Origin: Qipengyuania gaetbuli
GTDB lineage: Bacteria > Pseudomonadota > Alphaproteobacteria > Sphingomonadales > Sphingomonadaceae
Direction of reading: 5' to 3'
DNA: 64,000 nucleotides
Assembly (NCBI RefSeq): GCF_009827315.1
Contig: NZ_WTYF01000004.1
Coordinates: 1,054,001-1,118,000, forward strand
Positions 36,188-44,551 of the stretch are shown here, piece after piece (positions within the stretch are counted from its first letter, which is position 1; each line of letters begins with the position of its first letter). Position numbers and translations under genes: made by a program. The notes beneath the pieces are model-generated. The model was given only the letters and a program-made list of their open reading frames with translations. It was not told where the DNA came from and did no database searches.

Positions 36188-36216
36188 TTATGATTCAATC
36201 GTCCTCTAGAGTGCAA
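36188..36216 (-). promoter_or_regulatory. putative promoter of the oxidase IV-pnt operon
   Basis: On the minus strand TTGCAC (36216-36211), 17 nt, then TCATAA (36193-36188). The start codon at 36167 is about 20 nt further. The only AT-rich stretch nearby, but pattern-based. Confidence 0.38.
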
Positions 36217-36294
36217 GAAAAGCAACGACAAGGGCTTGGACACCCCGTTCCACGCCGAAATACACGCTTAATCGCCCATTTACTCCTCTTTGCT

Positions 36295-36322
36295 AAGACA
36301 GTGGGGAGCGTTGCCGTATAGT
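36295..36322 (+). promoter_or_regulatory. putative promoter of the response-regulator gene
   Basis: AAGACA (36295-36300), 16 nt, then TATAGT (36317-36322), with the ATG about 30 nt downstream. The -10 is good, the -35 only partial. Confidence 0.38.
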
Positions 36323-36353
36323 ACGGCGTGCCACGAGGGAGCGTTACGGGATT

Positions 36354-37772
36354 ATGGCGACACAGGAAGGCCGCCTCCTGCTGCTGATCGACGACGAACC
36401 GGCACAGAGCCGGCTCGTGACGGCGCTTGCTGCCCGCGAGGGATGGCGCACCATCGTGGTCGAAACCTGCGAGGAAGCGCACGAGGCGCTGACTTCGAAG
36501 GAAGGCGTACAGATCGCTGCAGTCCTGCTCGACCAGTGGGTCCCGGGCGAGGATGCGTGCGATTTCATCCGCAACCTCAAGTCCGCCTGGCCCAACCTTC
36601 CGGTGATGATGCTGACAGCCAGCACCTCGCCTCTGCTCGCGGTGGAAGCGATGCGCGCCGGTGCGACCGATTACCTGATCAAGCCGATCGCGCCCGAACG
36701 CCTGCTCTCGGCCTTGCGCAGCGCAACCCGCCGCGAAGCGCCGAAGGACGAGCTGCAGCCGATGACGGAAAAGCTGTCGCAGGTTCTCGATTTCGACGCG
36801 ATGGTCGGCACTGCCGCGCCTTTCCGCACCGCGCTGGCCAAGGCCGCAACCGCTGCGCGGGGCCATGGCCATGTCCTCGTCGAGGGCGAGACAGGCACCG
36901 GCAAGGAAATGCTCCTGCGCGCAATGCACAATGGTTCGACCCGTGCGAAGGCTCCGATGCGCCTGGTCAATTGCGCCGGCCTGCCGGGCAATTCGCTCGA
37001 ATCGCTGTTGTTCGGTCACGAGAAGGGCGCCTTCCCTGGCGCATTCGACAAGCAGGTCGGCCTGCTGCAGCATTGCGACGGCGGCACGCTCATGCTCGAC
37101 GAGATCGACCGCATGGACCTCGCCATCCAGGAACGGCTGGCGGAGACGCTGGAAACCGGCATCGTGCGCCCCACCGGCGCCACCCACGGCTTCCGCATCG
37201 ACGTGCGGGTCTTCGGGGCGAGCGACCTCGAACTTGACGAGCCGGTCGAGGCCGGCGAATTCTCCGCCGCGCTGCGTGACAAGCTTTCGGCCACCCGCAT
37301 TTACCTTCCGCCGCTGCGCGAAAGGCTGGGCGATATCCCTGCCCTCACCCGCTATTTCCTGTCGCGCATCGCGGAACAGCCGGGCCTGAAGCACCATTCC
37401 ATCGCCGACAGCGGCCTCTCGCTGCTCGAAGCCTATGACTGGCCGGGCAACGTTCGCCAGCTGCAGGCTGTCCTTTTCCGTGCCGCGGTCTTCTGCGACG
37501 GCGAAGCGCTGACGGCGGAAAGCTTCCCGCAGCTGTCCGAGCTGCTCGGCGACAACCCCTTGCGCGGCGAGAGCCGGGCGCGCGGGGTGGGCGTGCTACT
37601 CTACACCAACGACGGCAATTTGCGCCCGCTCGAGGAAATCGAGGCCGATATCATCCGCCTCGCCATCGGGCATTATCGCGGCCGGATGACCGAAGTCGCG
37701 CGCCGCCTCGGCATCGGCCGTTCGACGCTTTATCGCAAGCTGAGCGAACTCGGCATCGACAACGCGGCCTGA
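36354..37772 (+). CDS. sigma-54-type response regulator with altered GAFTGA loop
   Basis: A 472-residue NtrC-like protein. The receiver domain (about 5-125) has acidic pair DD13-14, phosphoacceptor Asp60 and Lys110. The AAA+ domain (about 150-380) has Walker A GETGTGKE (178-185), Walker B LMLDEID (246-252) and YLPPLRERLGDIP. The C-terminus has a Fis-type helix-turn-helix MTEVARRLGIGRSTLYRKL. The sigma-54 contact loop reads GAFPGA (225-230) instead of GAFTGA, so it may not activate sigma-54 in the normal way. No histidine kinase is adjacent. Confidence 0.9.
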   Translation: MATQEGRLLLLIDDEPAQSRLVTALAAREGWRTIVVETCEEAHEALTSKEGVQIAAVLLDQWVPGEDACDFIRNLKSAWPNLPVMMLTASTSPLLAVEAMRAGATDYLIKPIAPERLLSALRSATRREAPKDELQPMTEKLSQVLDFDAMVGTAAPFRTALAKAATAARGHGHVLVEGETGTGKEMLLRAMHNGSTRAKAPMRLVNCAGLPGNSLESLLFGHEKGAFPGAFDKQVGLLQHCDGGTLMLDEIDRMDLAIQERLAETLETGIVRPTGATHGFRIDVRVFGASDLELDEPVEAGEFSAALRDKLSATRIYLPPLRERLGDIPALTRYFLSRIAEQPGLKHHSIADSGLSLLEAYDWPGNVRQLQAVLFRAAVFCDGEALTAESFPQLSELLGDNPLRGESRARGVGVLLYTNDGNLRPLEEIEADIIRLAIGHYRGRMTEVARRLGIGRSTLYRKLSELGIDNAA

Positions 37773-37793
37773 CCTGCCCTACCTTTCGGGGCC

Positions 37794-38579
37794 ATGGGAA
37801 AACTCAGCGGAATGAAATGCGTCGTCACCGGCGGCGCGCGAGGTATCGGCAGGGCCGTGTGCGCAGCTTTCGTTGCCGCGGGCGCGCAGGTGGTGCTGAC
37901 CGATATCGACGAGGATGCCGGTAGGAAAGCGGCCGAAGAACTCGGCTGCGAATGGCAGCATCTCGACGTGTCCGACGAAGCGGGCTGGCAGGCGCTGGCC
38001 GAGCGCTTTCCGGCCATCGATGTGATGGTCAACAACGCGGGTATCACCGGTTTCGAGGACGGCCCGCCCCGCCCTCACGATCCCGAGCACGCAACGCTTG
38101 AGGAATGGCGGCGCGTCAACGCGGTCAACATGGAAGGCACCTTCCTTGGCTGCCGCTATGCCATCGGAGCGATGAAGGCGAAGGGCACCGGCTCGATCAT
38201 CAACATGTCCTCGCGCTCCGGCGTGGTCGGCATTCCCGGAGCCGCTGCCTATGCCGCGTCCAAGGCGGGGATCCGCAATCATTCCAAGTCGGTCGCGCTC
38301 TATTGCGCACAGCAGGGCTGGCAGATCCGCTGCAACTCGGTCCAGCCGGCCGCCGTCATGACGCCCATGTGGGAGGCATTGCTCGGCGACGGGCCCGGCC
38401 TGGAAGAGCGCAAGGCCGCCATGGTCAAGGACACGCCGCTGAAACGCTTCGGCACGGTCGAGGAGGTCGCCGCCCTGTGCGTCTACCTCGCTTCGCCCGA
38501 AAGCGCCTACATGACCGGTGCGGAGCTCACGCTCGACGGCGGGTTGCTCGCCGGAAGCGCTGCCTCACCGGGGGACTAG
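37794..38579 (+). CDS. SDR family oxidoreductase
   Basis: A 261-residue classical short-chain dehydrogenase. The cofactor loop is [12 protein letters not shown], and TDIDED after beta-2 points to NAD(H) preference. NNAGITG is followed by the catalytic NMSSRSG...YAASKAG triad. The C-terminal [10 protein letters not shown] is typical. It may act on a 3-hydroxy-acid, sugar or steroid alcohol; not determinable. The start ATG is 21 nt after the regulator gene stop. It shares a CTAG with folP at the convergent ends. Confidence 0.9.
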   Translation: MGKLSGMKCVVTGGARGIGRAVCAAFVAAGAQVVLTDIDEDAGRKAAEELGCEWQHLDVSDEAGWQALAERFPAIDVMVNNAGITGFEDGPPRPHDPEHATLEEWRRVNAVNMEGTFLGCRYAIGAMKAKGTGSIINMSSRSGVVGIPGAAAYAASKAGIRNHSKSVALYCAQQGWQIRCNSVQPAAVMTPMWEALLGDGPGLEERKAAMVKDTPLKRFGTVEEVAALCVYLASPESAYMTGAELTLDGGLLAGSAASPGD

Positions 38580-39691
38580 CCCGGCAAGTCAGAGAAGTCG
38601 GTCAGCGCCGCATCGCGCAGGCCGCGCCAGACGTTGCGGGCCTGCACCGTCTCGGCGACGTCATGCACCCGCACCATCTGCACCCCGCAACGCATGGCTT
38701 CCAGCGCCAGCGCGATACTGCCGCCCAGCCGCTCATCGGCGGGCGCTTCCTTGCTGAGCGCACCGATCATGCGCTTGCGGCTCGCCCCGAACAGCAGCGG
38801 GTGGCCGAGCGCGTGGAACAGCGGCAACGCATTCACCAGCGCCAGGTTCTCGCCCAGCGACTTGCCGAACCCGATACCGACATCGAGCAGGATGTTGCGC
38901 GCCTCGATCCCCGCATCGAGCGCCGCATCGCGGCGGGCACGCAAGGCGTCGAACACGTCGAACGCCACTAGGTCGTAATCGCCCCCTTCGTGGAGGTCCT
39001 CGCCGGCAGCGCCAGGCGCATGCATCAGCACGACCGGGCAACCGGCACCCGCGACCACCTCCGCACTGCGCGGATCGTGCGCGAGGCCGGAGACATCGTT
39101 GACCAGGTGCGCGCCCGCTTCCAGCGCGGCTTCCATGACGGCCGCCTTGCGCGTGTCGATGCTGACCGCAGCGCCCATAGCCACGCAGTCCTCGATCGCG
39201 GGAACCACGCGCTCGATCTCGTCGCCTTCCCACAGTGCCTTGGCACCCGGCCTCGTGCTTTCGCCCCCGACATCGATGATGGCCGCTCCCGCTTCCACCA
39301 TGGCAGCGGCATGTTCGCGCCCTGCTGCCCGGTCGTCGAGATAGCGCCCGCCGTCGCTGAAGCTGTCGGGCGTCACGTTGAGGATGCCCATGACCTGCGG
39401 CTGGTCGAGCGCGACCGATCGCGGCCCCAGTTGCAGCGGCGGATGCGCCAGCGTGAGGTTCGCCCACTGCGCTTCCGCATCGGCGCCCACCTCGTCCGGC
39501 AGGGCGCCGAGCACCTGTGCCATCGTATCGGGAGCGGCGAGCCAGCGTTCGACGATATCCCCGTCCCGCCGCAGGATCACTGCGAAGCGGCTGGCATAAG
39601 CCATGGAACCGGCCAGCCGGATGGCATTGCCGTGTTCGCTCTGGGGACCGGGGACGAGGCCGATGGGCCGGATATAGACGTGTTGGGGCAT
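38576..39691 (-). CDS. folP: dihydropteroate synthase with N-terminal extension
   Basis: A 371-residue DHPS. It joins p-aminobenzoate to 6-hydroxymethyl-dihydropterin pyrophosphate in folate synthesis and is the sulfonamide target. Motifs are [41 protein letters not shown] and [12 protein letters not shown]. The catalytic core starts at about residue 95; E. coli FolP is about 282 aa. The extra 90 N-terminal residues ([16 protein letters not shown]) form a compact domain common in sphingomonad homologues. Convergent with the SDR gene over CTAG. Confidence 0.94.
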   Translation of the reverse strand: MPQHVYIRPIGLVPGPQSEHGNAIRLAGSMAYASRFAVILRRDGDIVERWLAAPDTMAQVLGALPDEVGADAEAQWANLTLAHPPLQLGPRSVALDQPQVMGILNVTPDSFSDGGRYLDDRAAGREHAAAMVEAGAAIIDVGGESTRPGAKALWEGDEIERVVPAIEDCVAMGAAVSIDTRKAAVMEAALEAGAHLVNDVSGLAHDPRSAEVVAGAGCPVVLMHAPGAAGEDLHEGGDYDLVAFDVFDALRARRDAALDAGIEARNILLDVGIGFGKSLGENLALVNALPLFHALGHPLLFGASRKRMIGALSKEAPADERLGGSIALALEAMRCGVQMVRVHDVAETVQARNVWRGLRDAALTDFSDLPG

Positions 39692-39867
39692 TGTAGGGCC
39701 TGCCTAGCAGTCTCCCCACAGGATGGAACACTTGGAACACGGTCCTGGGGAAGAAATGCGCAGGGACGCGGCCGGTATGTGTGTCCGGGAATTTGAAAGG
39801 CAGGCAAGCGGGTGGTCATCGCACCAGCCTACCCGCGCGGGTGACTGTAGGACAGCTGCCGGACGGC

Positions 39868-41184
39868 TCAGAATGCGCGAACCACGCCGAATTCACCCGA
39901 CCACCGGTCGAAGCTGTAAACTTCGATCGGGCTCCAGTTCTTTTCGAAGGCAACCCTGACCAGCGGCGAGAAGCCCTGCCACTCGATCTTTCGATTGGTG
40001 ATGCCGAGGGAAACGCGCGCAAAATCCTCGCGACGCCGCTCGGGATAGATCGCCAATCTCTCGTCCGCCTCGAGATGCTGGTAGCTGGCCGAAGCGAACA
40101 GGGTGGTGCTGCCGAATTCGCGCCATCCGGTCGCCGACAATTGCAGGCTGGCGAGGGAATAGGCGGGGTCCTTGGCGAGCTGGCGCATACCGCCGATGGT
40201 AACGCTGACACCCGAACGCGTGCTCAGAGCCCGCTCGTAGCTGGCGAAAGCGGAAAACTCGTCTCCGTCCTGACTATCGTTCAGCCGGTTGTCGGTGCGT
40301 GCGTAGCCAAGCCCCGCACGGATTTGCGCGCGGGGCCCGGCAGCGCCTTGCCAGTCGAAATTCGCCGTGAGCGCATCGGCATAGGTTTCTCCGCCGAACC
40401 ACCTGCGCCGCGCACCGAGCGAGAGGTTGGCCCGGCCGCGACGGAACGGGAATTCCGGGCCGAGCGAAGCGAAACCCACCATGTCGTCGAACCGGCTCGT
40501 GCGGTAGAAGTTGCCCGAGAAACCGGCCCGGGCGAGCAATGAAGTCGCGGACGAAAGCTGCAGGCGGTAATAGGCTTCCGTCTTCACCGACAGGCCGATA
40601 CCGGACGTCTCCTGTGCATCCTCGTCGAGGTCGAAATCGCCGATCACCGTGCCCAGCGTGTCAGAGCGCGTGGCACGATTGACATTGCTGTCGGGGGCGA
40701 TCGCCAGCTGCAAGGTGGCACCGACGGGCTTCCTGTCCCGCAAGGCGGCAGAAAACCGTTCGACGACGCGCGCAACATTGGGCGGCAATTCTCCCGCTTG
40801 CGCCTCGCGCAGGCTGCGTCGGGCCGCCTCGTGATCGCCCAGTTCGGCCTGCACCCGCGCCAATTCCACCCGGGCGCGCTGGGCGGTAGGCTCCTCGTCC
40901 AGGATTGCGCGCAGGTATAGCCCGGCGCGCATCCAGTCCCTGTGCCGCATCGCCAGCATGGCCAGCCGGAACCGCGCCTCGTTGCGGATCGCCAGTTCGG
41001 GATCCTTGGTGAGAGCTTCCAGCATGGTGATCGCGAGATCTTCCTGCTGCGCCAACACCGCCCTCGTCGCCATGGCGAGCAATTCCCTGCTCGTTGCGGC
41101 GATCTCGATATCCTCACCGCTTCCCTGCACCGGCTGGTCCGGTACAGGGGCAGCAGCGAGGGCAAGGACGAGCGCTTCGAGCAC
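39868..41184 (-). CDS. Slam-type surface lipoprotein assembly modulator
   Basis: A 438-residue outer-membrane protein of the Slam (DUF560) type. A short signal-like N-terminus is followed by a helical TPR region (about 25-150, with ARVELARVQAELGDHEAARRSL). A beta-barrel of about 280 residues, with alternating strands such as ARAGFSGNFYRTSRFDD, ends in a C-terminal FGVVRAF. Slams move lipoproteins such as TbpB to the cell surface. The start is GTG, 9 nt after the stop of the TbpB-like lipoprotein gene, so transporter and probable substrate share an mRNA. Confidence 0.8.
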   Translation of the reverse strand: MLEALVLALAAAPVPDQPVQGSGEDIEIAATSRELLAMATRAVLAQQEDLAITMLEALTKDPELAIRNEARFRLAMLAMRHRDWMRAGLYLRAILDEEPTAQRARVELARVQAELGDHEAARRSLREAQAGELPPNVARVVERFSAALRDRKPVGATLQLAIAPDSNVNRATRSDTLGTVIGDFDLDEDAQETSGIGLSVKTEAYYRLQLSSATSLLARAGFSGNFYRTSRFDDMVGFASLGPEFPFRRGRANLSLGARRRWFGGETYADALTANFDWQGAAGPRAQIRAGLGYARTDNRLNDSQDGDEFSAFASYERALSTRSGVSVTIGGMRQLAKDPAYSLASLQLSATGWREFGSTTLFASASYQHLEADERLAIYPERRREDFARVSLGITNRKIEWQGFSPLVRVAFEKNWSPIEVYSFDRWSGEFGVVRAF

Positions 41185-41193
41185 CGTAGCCGC

Positions 41194-42228
41194 TCAGTTT
41201 TTCCTGCCGATCCAGATGCCGCCAATCGTACCCGAATATTCGCGCCCTTCGATGGTAGTAACATAGGGCGCGCTGAACCGGGCCATCAGTTCGGCCGCTC
41301 CCGGTCCGTTGAAATTGCCCTCGAACCAGGACGGCAGCGTGGTGCCGTCGCGGGCGAACTTACCCGAGAATACAGTGCTTCCGCTTGCATAGACCGTCTC
41401 GACAAAGGTGTAGGTGCCGATGGGATAGCAGTCCCACGGGCACACCCACGGGTTCATCTCGCCCGCCAGCGTTCCCGCGCCGAAGTCGAACCGCAGCTCC
41501 GCAGTGCCGGTGACGTAGTCCACATAGAGGCTGTTGGGATCGTAATTGTAGTTGGCGGTACCTTTGATATCGGCGGAATAGGATGCAGTGCCCGTCTTCG
41601 GGACATCCGAACCGGTGGTGGGAATGCCGTAGGCGAAATAGCCGTAGTTCCCGGTCCTGGCCTTTCCGTTCAAACCGCCGTCATCTTCCCAGTTGCCCCA
41701 GGAAGTATAGGTGAGCGTATCCTCGGTGCTGAGCGGGCCCTTCGGCCAGGCAAGGTACACGAACGCATCCTGCCGGCCGCTTTCGCCATCGAGGAGCTGG
41801 TTGTACGTCCCGTAGATATTCTGCCAGGCCGACCCGTCGATGTAACTGCCGTGGTAGCCGGTGGTGTAGAGGGCACCCCTGTTGTAGCCGGGCAGAGTGA
41901 TGAAATATGCCCCGTCCGATGCGCGGTATTCCAGCGATATATCGGCGCGTTCATGCGGCGATACCTGGATCACCCCGTCGGCGCCGGGCGCATATTCGTT
42001 GACCACGCCCAGCACCGTCAAGGGCTCGCTCGACACCAGACCGATATCCCCCGACGGAGGCGGCGGCGGTCCGGGTGGCGGCGGAGGCGGAGGCGGCGGA
42101 GGTGGAGGCGGCGGAGGCGGCGGTGCTGCGATCGGTCCGGGCGCCGAATTGACGCCGTCTCCCCCGCAGGCCCCGAGCAGGCCGATGGCGCAAGCCAGAA
42201 ATACGATGCGTACAGGTGCGTTTGACAT
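41194..42228 (-). CDS. TbpB-like surface lipoprotein with polyproline linker
   Basis: A 344-residue lipoprotein with lipobox LLGAC (Cys about 20). It is followed by a linker of 17 prolines, one Gly and 5 prolines, and then two domains. The C-terminal part, with FEGNFNGPGAAELMARFSAP and GTIGGIWIG, matches the barrel repeat of transferrin-binding-protein B-like solute-binding lipoproteins. It is likely displayed on the outside by the downstream Slam. Ligand unknown; the two Cys in CPWDC may matter. ATG 42228 is backed by an AAGGAAGG site. Its divergent neighbour is a TonB receptor. Confidence 0.85.
   Translation of the reverse strand: MSNAPVRIVFLACAIGLLGACGGDGVNSAPGPIAAPPPPPPPPPPPPPPPPPGPPPPPSGDIGLVSSEPLTVLGVVNEYAPGADGVIQVSPHERADISLEYRASDGAYFITLPGYNRGALYTTGYHGSYIDGSAWQNIYGTYNQLLDGESGRQDAFVYLAWPKGPLSTEDTLTYTSWGNWEDDGGLNGKARTGNYGYFAYGIPTTGSDVPKTGTASYSADIKGTANYNYDPNSLYVDYVTGTAELRFDFGAGTLAGEMNPWVCPWDCYPIGTYTFVETVYASGSTVFSGKFARDGTTLPSWFEGNFNGPGAAELMARFSAPYVTTIEGREYSGTIGGIWIGRKN
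42055..42123. repeat. GGC/GGA-rich trinucleotide tract encoding polyproline
   Basis: A 69-bp tract of nearly pure GGN on the plus strand (CCN on the coding strand) encoding 17 Pro, Gly, 5 Pro. In-frame triplets mean slippage would change linker length without frameshift. The Pro run should need EF-P for translation. Confidence 0.9.
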
Positions 42229-42396
42229 GACCGATCCTTCCTTTCCCGGCTTGAACGCCGGAATTGCTGGTCGTGAACGCCGCGTCTTGACGGTCCTGCG
42301 AAGACGAACCCTGCTCCGCTTCACGAAACGAGTCTGCGTAATCATTCCAACAAGATGATGCGCCCGGTTGCGGTGGATTGGCCATGATCGCGACCT

Positions 42397-42415
42397 GATG
42401 ATTTGCCGATGATTT
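42397..42415. repeat. tandem GATGATTT direct repeat (11-bp period)
   Basis: GATGATTT occurs at 42397-42404 and 42408-42415, one helical turn apart, in the divergent gap between the lipoprotein and TonB receptor genes. OmpR-type winged-helix proteins bind such tandem half-sites, and one is encoded nearby. Confidence 0.45.
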
Positions 42416-42502
42416 CAAGTTTCGGCCCGTCAGCAATGGACGGACCGAAGAGGCGGCAGTAAATCTTGGACCAAGGCCGAAAGGCGTTGCTGCGAGTTGG
42501 GA

Positions 42503-44551
42503 ATGGGCAGAGGATTATTCTTCACTGGCGGTTTGTTGCTGGCCATTCCCGGTACGCTTCAGGCGCAGGACGAGACGCGCCGCGACGCGGGTGATCGGGA
42601 CGAAATCATCGTGACGGGCGAACGCGTTCCGCGTCCCGACCTGGAGACCGCCTCGAGCGTCGCTGTTTTCACCCCCGCCCAGATCGAAGCTACCGCTGCC
42701 GACCGGCTCGACCAGATCCTGGCGCTGGTCCCCAACATCCAGCCAGGTTCCGGAGAAGAAGGGCCGGCGATCCGCGGCCAGGACTCGACCGGGCAACTGC
42801 GTAACCTTTTCGCTTTCCTCGGCGGAGCGCGACCGCGGGTGACCCTGCAGGTCGATGGCAGGCCGGTGAGCTTCTACGAATTCATCTCCGGTACGCAGTC
42901 CGCCTGGGACCTCAAGCAGGTCGAGGTGTTTCGCAGCCCGCAGACCACGACACAGGGGCGCAACTCGATTGCCGGCGCGATCTTCGTCGAGACCGCCGAT
43001 CCGACGCGGGAGTGGGAAGGACGCGCGCGGGTCATGGCCGGCAATATCGGGATGCGGCAGGTTTCGGCCGCTGTGAGCGGACCGATCGCAGGCGACGAGC
43101 TGGCGTTCCGCCTGTCCGGCGATCTGCACCTCGGCCGGGTGGCAAATGAGATGACCGACGGCATCGATGGCGCGGAGCTGGAACACGACGACTACGGCAC
43201 CGCCCGGCTCAAGCTGCTCTACCAGCCCGCTTTCCTGCCGCGGGCGAGGCTTGAGACGACCATCGCCTACTCGCAGTCCCAGTCACCGCAGTTCGAGGGG
43301 GCGAGCCCTCCGTTCAGCGACCGCCGCCTGCCCGTGCCGAACCAGATGATCGGCGTCATGAAAGTGCGCGCCACCTCGCTGACCACGCGCGCGGAATACG
43401 AGATCGAGCCGGGGCTGACCTCCTCCCTGACCCTCTCCTATGGAGATGCGCTGCTGCAGCGCTTCGGACTGCCCGGCCTCGGCCGCACGCGGGCGGAAGT
43501 GGACGATTTCACGATCGAGCCCACTCTGCTGTGGCAGCGGCCCGGCGAATTCTCCCTGCTGCTCGGCGCCAACCGCTCGTCCATCGACCAGCAGCAGACG
43601 ATCAACATTTCCGGCTTCGGCCTCGGCACCGGCACTTTCGACGACGAGCAGGACAGCCTCGGCCTGTTCGGCGAAGCGAGCTGGCACCTCATCCCCTCGC
43701 TGTCGCTCACCGGGGGCCTGCGCTACGAGACGGACCGGCAGGTCAGGGTCGGCGGCATCGGCGGCATCGTGCTCGACTACGACGAGACATTCTCTGCCTG
43801 GCTGCCCAAGCTGTCGGTCGCGTGGGAGCCGAGCGAGAACCTCACGCTCGGCCTCGTGGCACAGCGGGCATTCAATCCCGGCGGGACGACGATCAGCCTC
43901 GCAAGGCGAGCCGCAGACGATTTCGATGCCGAGAAGCTGTGGAACTACGAGGCGTTTTCCCGGGCAAGGTTCGCAGGCGGAAAGGCGACCCTGGCGGCGA
44001 ACCTGTTCTATGCCGATATCGAAAATGCGCAGCGACCGCAGCTGGTCCCGATCATCCTGCCGAACGGCGTGCCCACGCAGGCGACGGAATTCTCCAATGC
44101 CCCGAAAGCGCATAGCTACGGTCTGGAGGCGGAACTGGGCTGGAAGCTGCTGGCCAACCTTTCGGTCAGGGCGGGAATCGGGCTCCTGGAGACCGAGGTG
44201 GACCGGACCGAGCAGCCCGTTGATCCGACGCTCGGCAAGTCATTCCAGCGCTCGCCCGGCCTCAGCCTGTCGGGTGCGATCGACTGGCGCCCGGTCGAAC
44301 CGCTGCAGCTGTCCGCGCAAGTCCGGCACCAGAGCGGCTACTTCAGCGACGACGCGAACACCGAAGCGCTGCGGATCGGTGCGAGCACAATAGTCGACAC
44401 GCGCGCTTCCTATGATTTCGGGCGGGTGCAACTGGTCGCCTATGCGCGCAACCTGCTGGACCGGTTCACCGTTACCAATCTCTTCAATCCGAATTTCGCC
44501 AGCACGGGAAGGCCGCGAGAGATCGCGATCGGGGTGGAAGCAAGCTTCTAG
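42503..44551 (+). CDS. TonB-dependent receptor of the Slam/lipoprotein locus
   Basis: A 682-residue TonB-dependent receptor. The signal peptide ends GTLQAQ (about 22), a TonB-box-like DEIIVTGERV follows, then a plug (about 50-170, with PAIRGQDSTGQLRNL) and a barrel ending VGVEASF-type aromatic strand. It is divergent from the lipoprotein/Slam pair and convergent with a regulator, sharing CTAG. By analogy with TbpA-TbpB it may take up a ligand captured by the lipoprotein. A TTG two codons upstream is an alternative start. Confidence 0.9.
   Translation: MGRGLFFTGGLLLAIPGTLQAQDETRRDAGDRDEIIVTGERVPRPDLETASSVAVFTPAQIEATAADRLDQILALVPNIQPGSGEEGPAIRGQDSTGQLRNLFAFLGGARPRVTLQVDGRPVSFYEFISGTQSAWDLKQVEVFRSPQTTTQGRNSIAGAIFVETADPTREWEGRARVMAGNIGMRQVSAAVSGPIAGDELAFRLSGDLHLGRVANEMTDGIDGAELEHDDYGTARLKLLYQPAFLPRARLETTIAYSQSQSPQFEGASPPFSDRRLPVPNQMIGVMKVRATSLTTRAEYEIEPGLTSSLTLSYGDALLQRFGLPGLGRTRAEVDDFTIEPTLLWQRPGEFSLLLGANRSSIDQQQTINISGFGLGTGTFDDEQDSLGLFGEASWHLIPSLSLTGGLRYETDRQVRVGGIGGIVLDYDETFSAWLPKLSVAWEPSENLTLGLVAQRAFNPGGTTISLARRAADDFDAEKLWNYEAFSRARFAGGKATLAANLFYADIENAQRPQLVPIILPNGVPTQATEFSNAPKAHSYGLEAELGWKLLANLSVRAGIGLLETEVDRTEQPVDPTLGKSFQRSPGLSLSGAIDWRPVEPLQLSAQVRHQSGYFSDDANTEALRIGASTIVDTRASYDFGRVQLVAYARNLLDRFTVTNLFNPNFASTGRPREIAIGVEASF

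Noticed and set aside
42055..42123. GGN tract as CRISPR or tandem non-coding repeat
   Set aside because: It lies in frame inside a lipoprotein gene and simply encodes proline.
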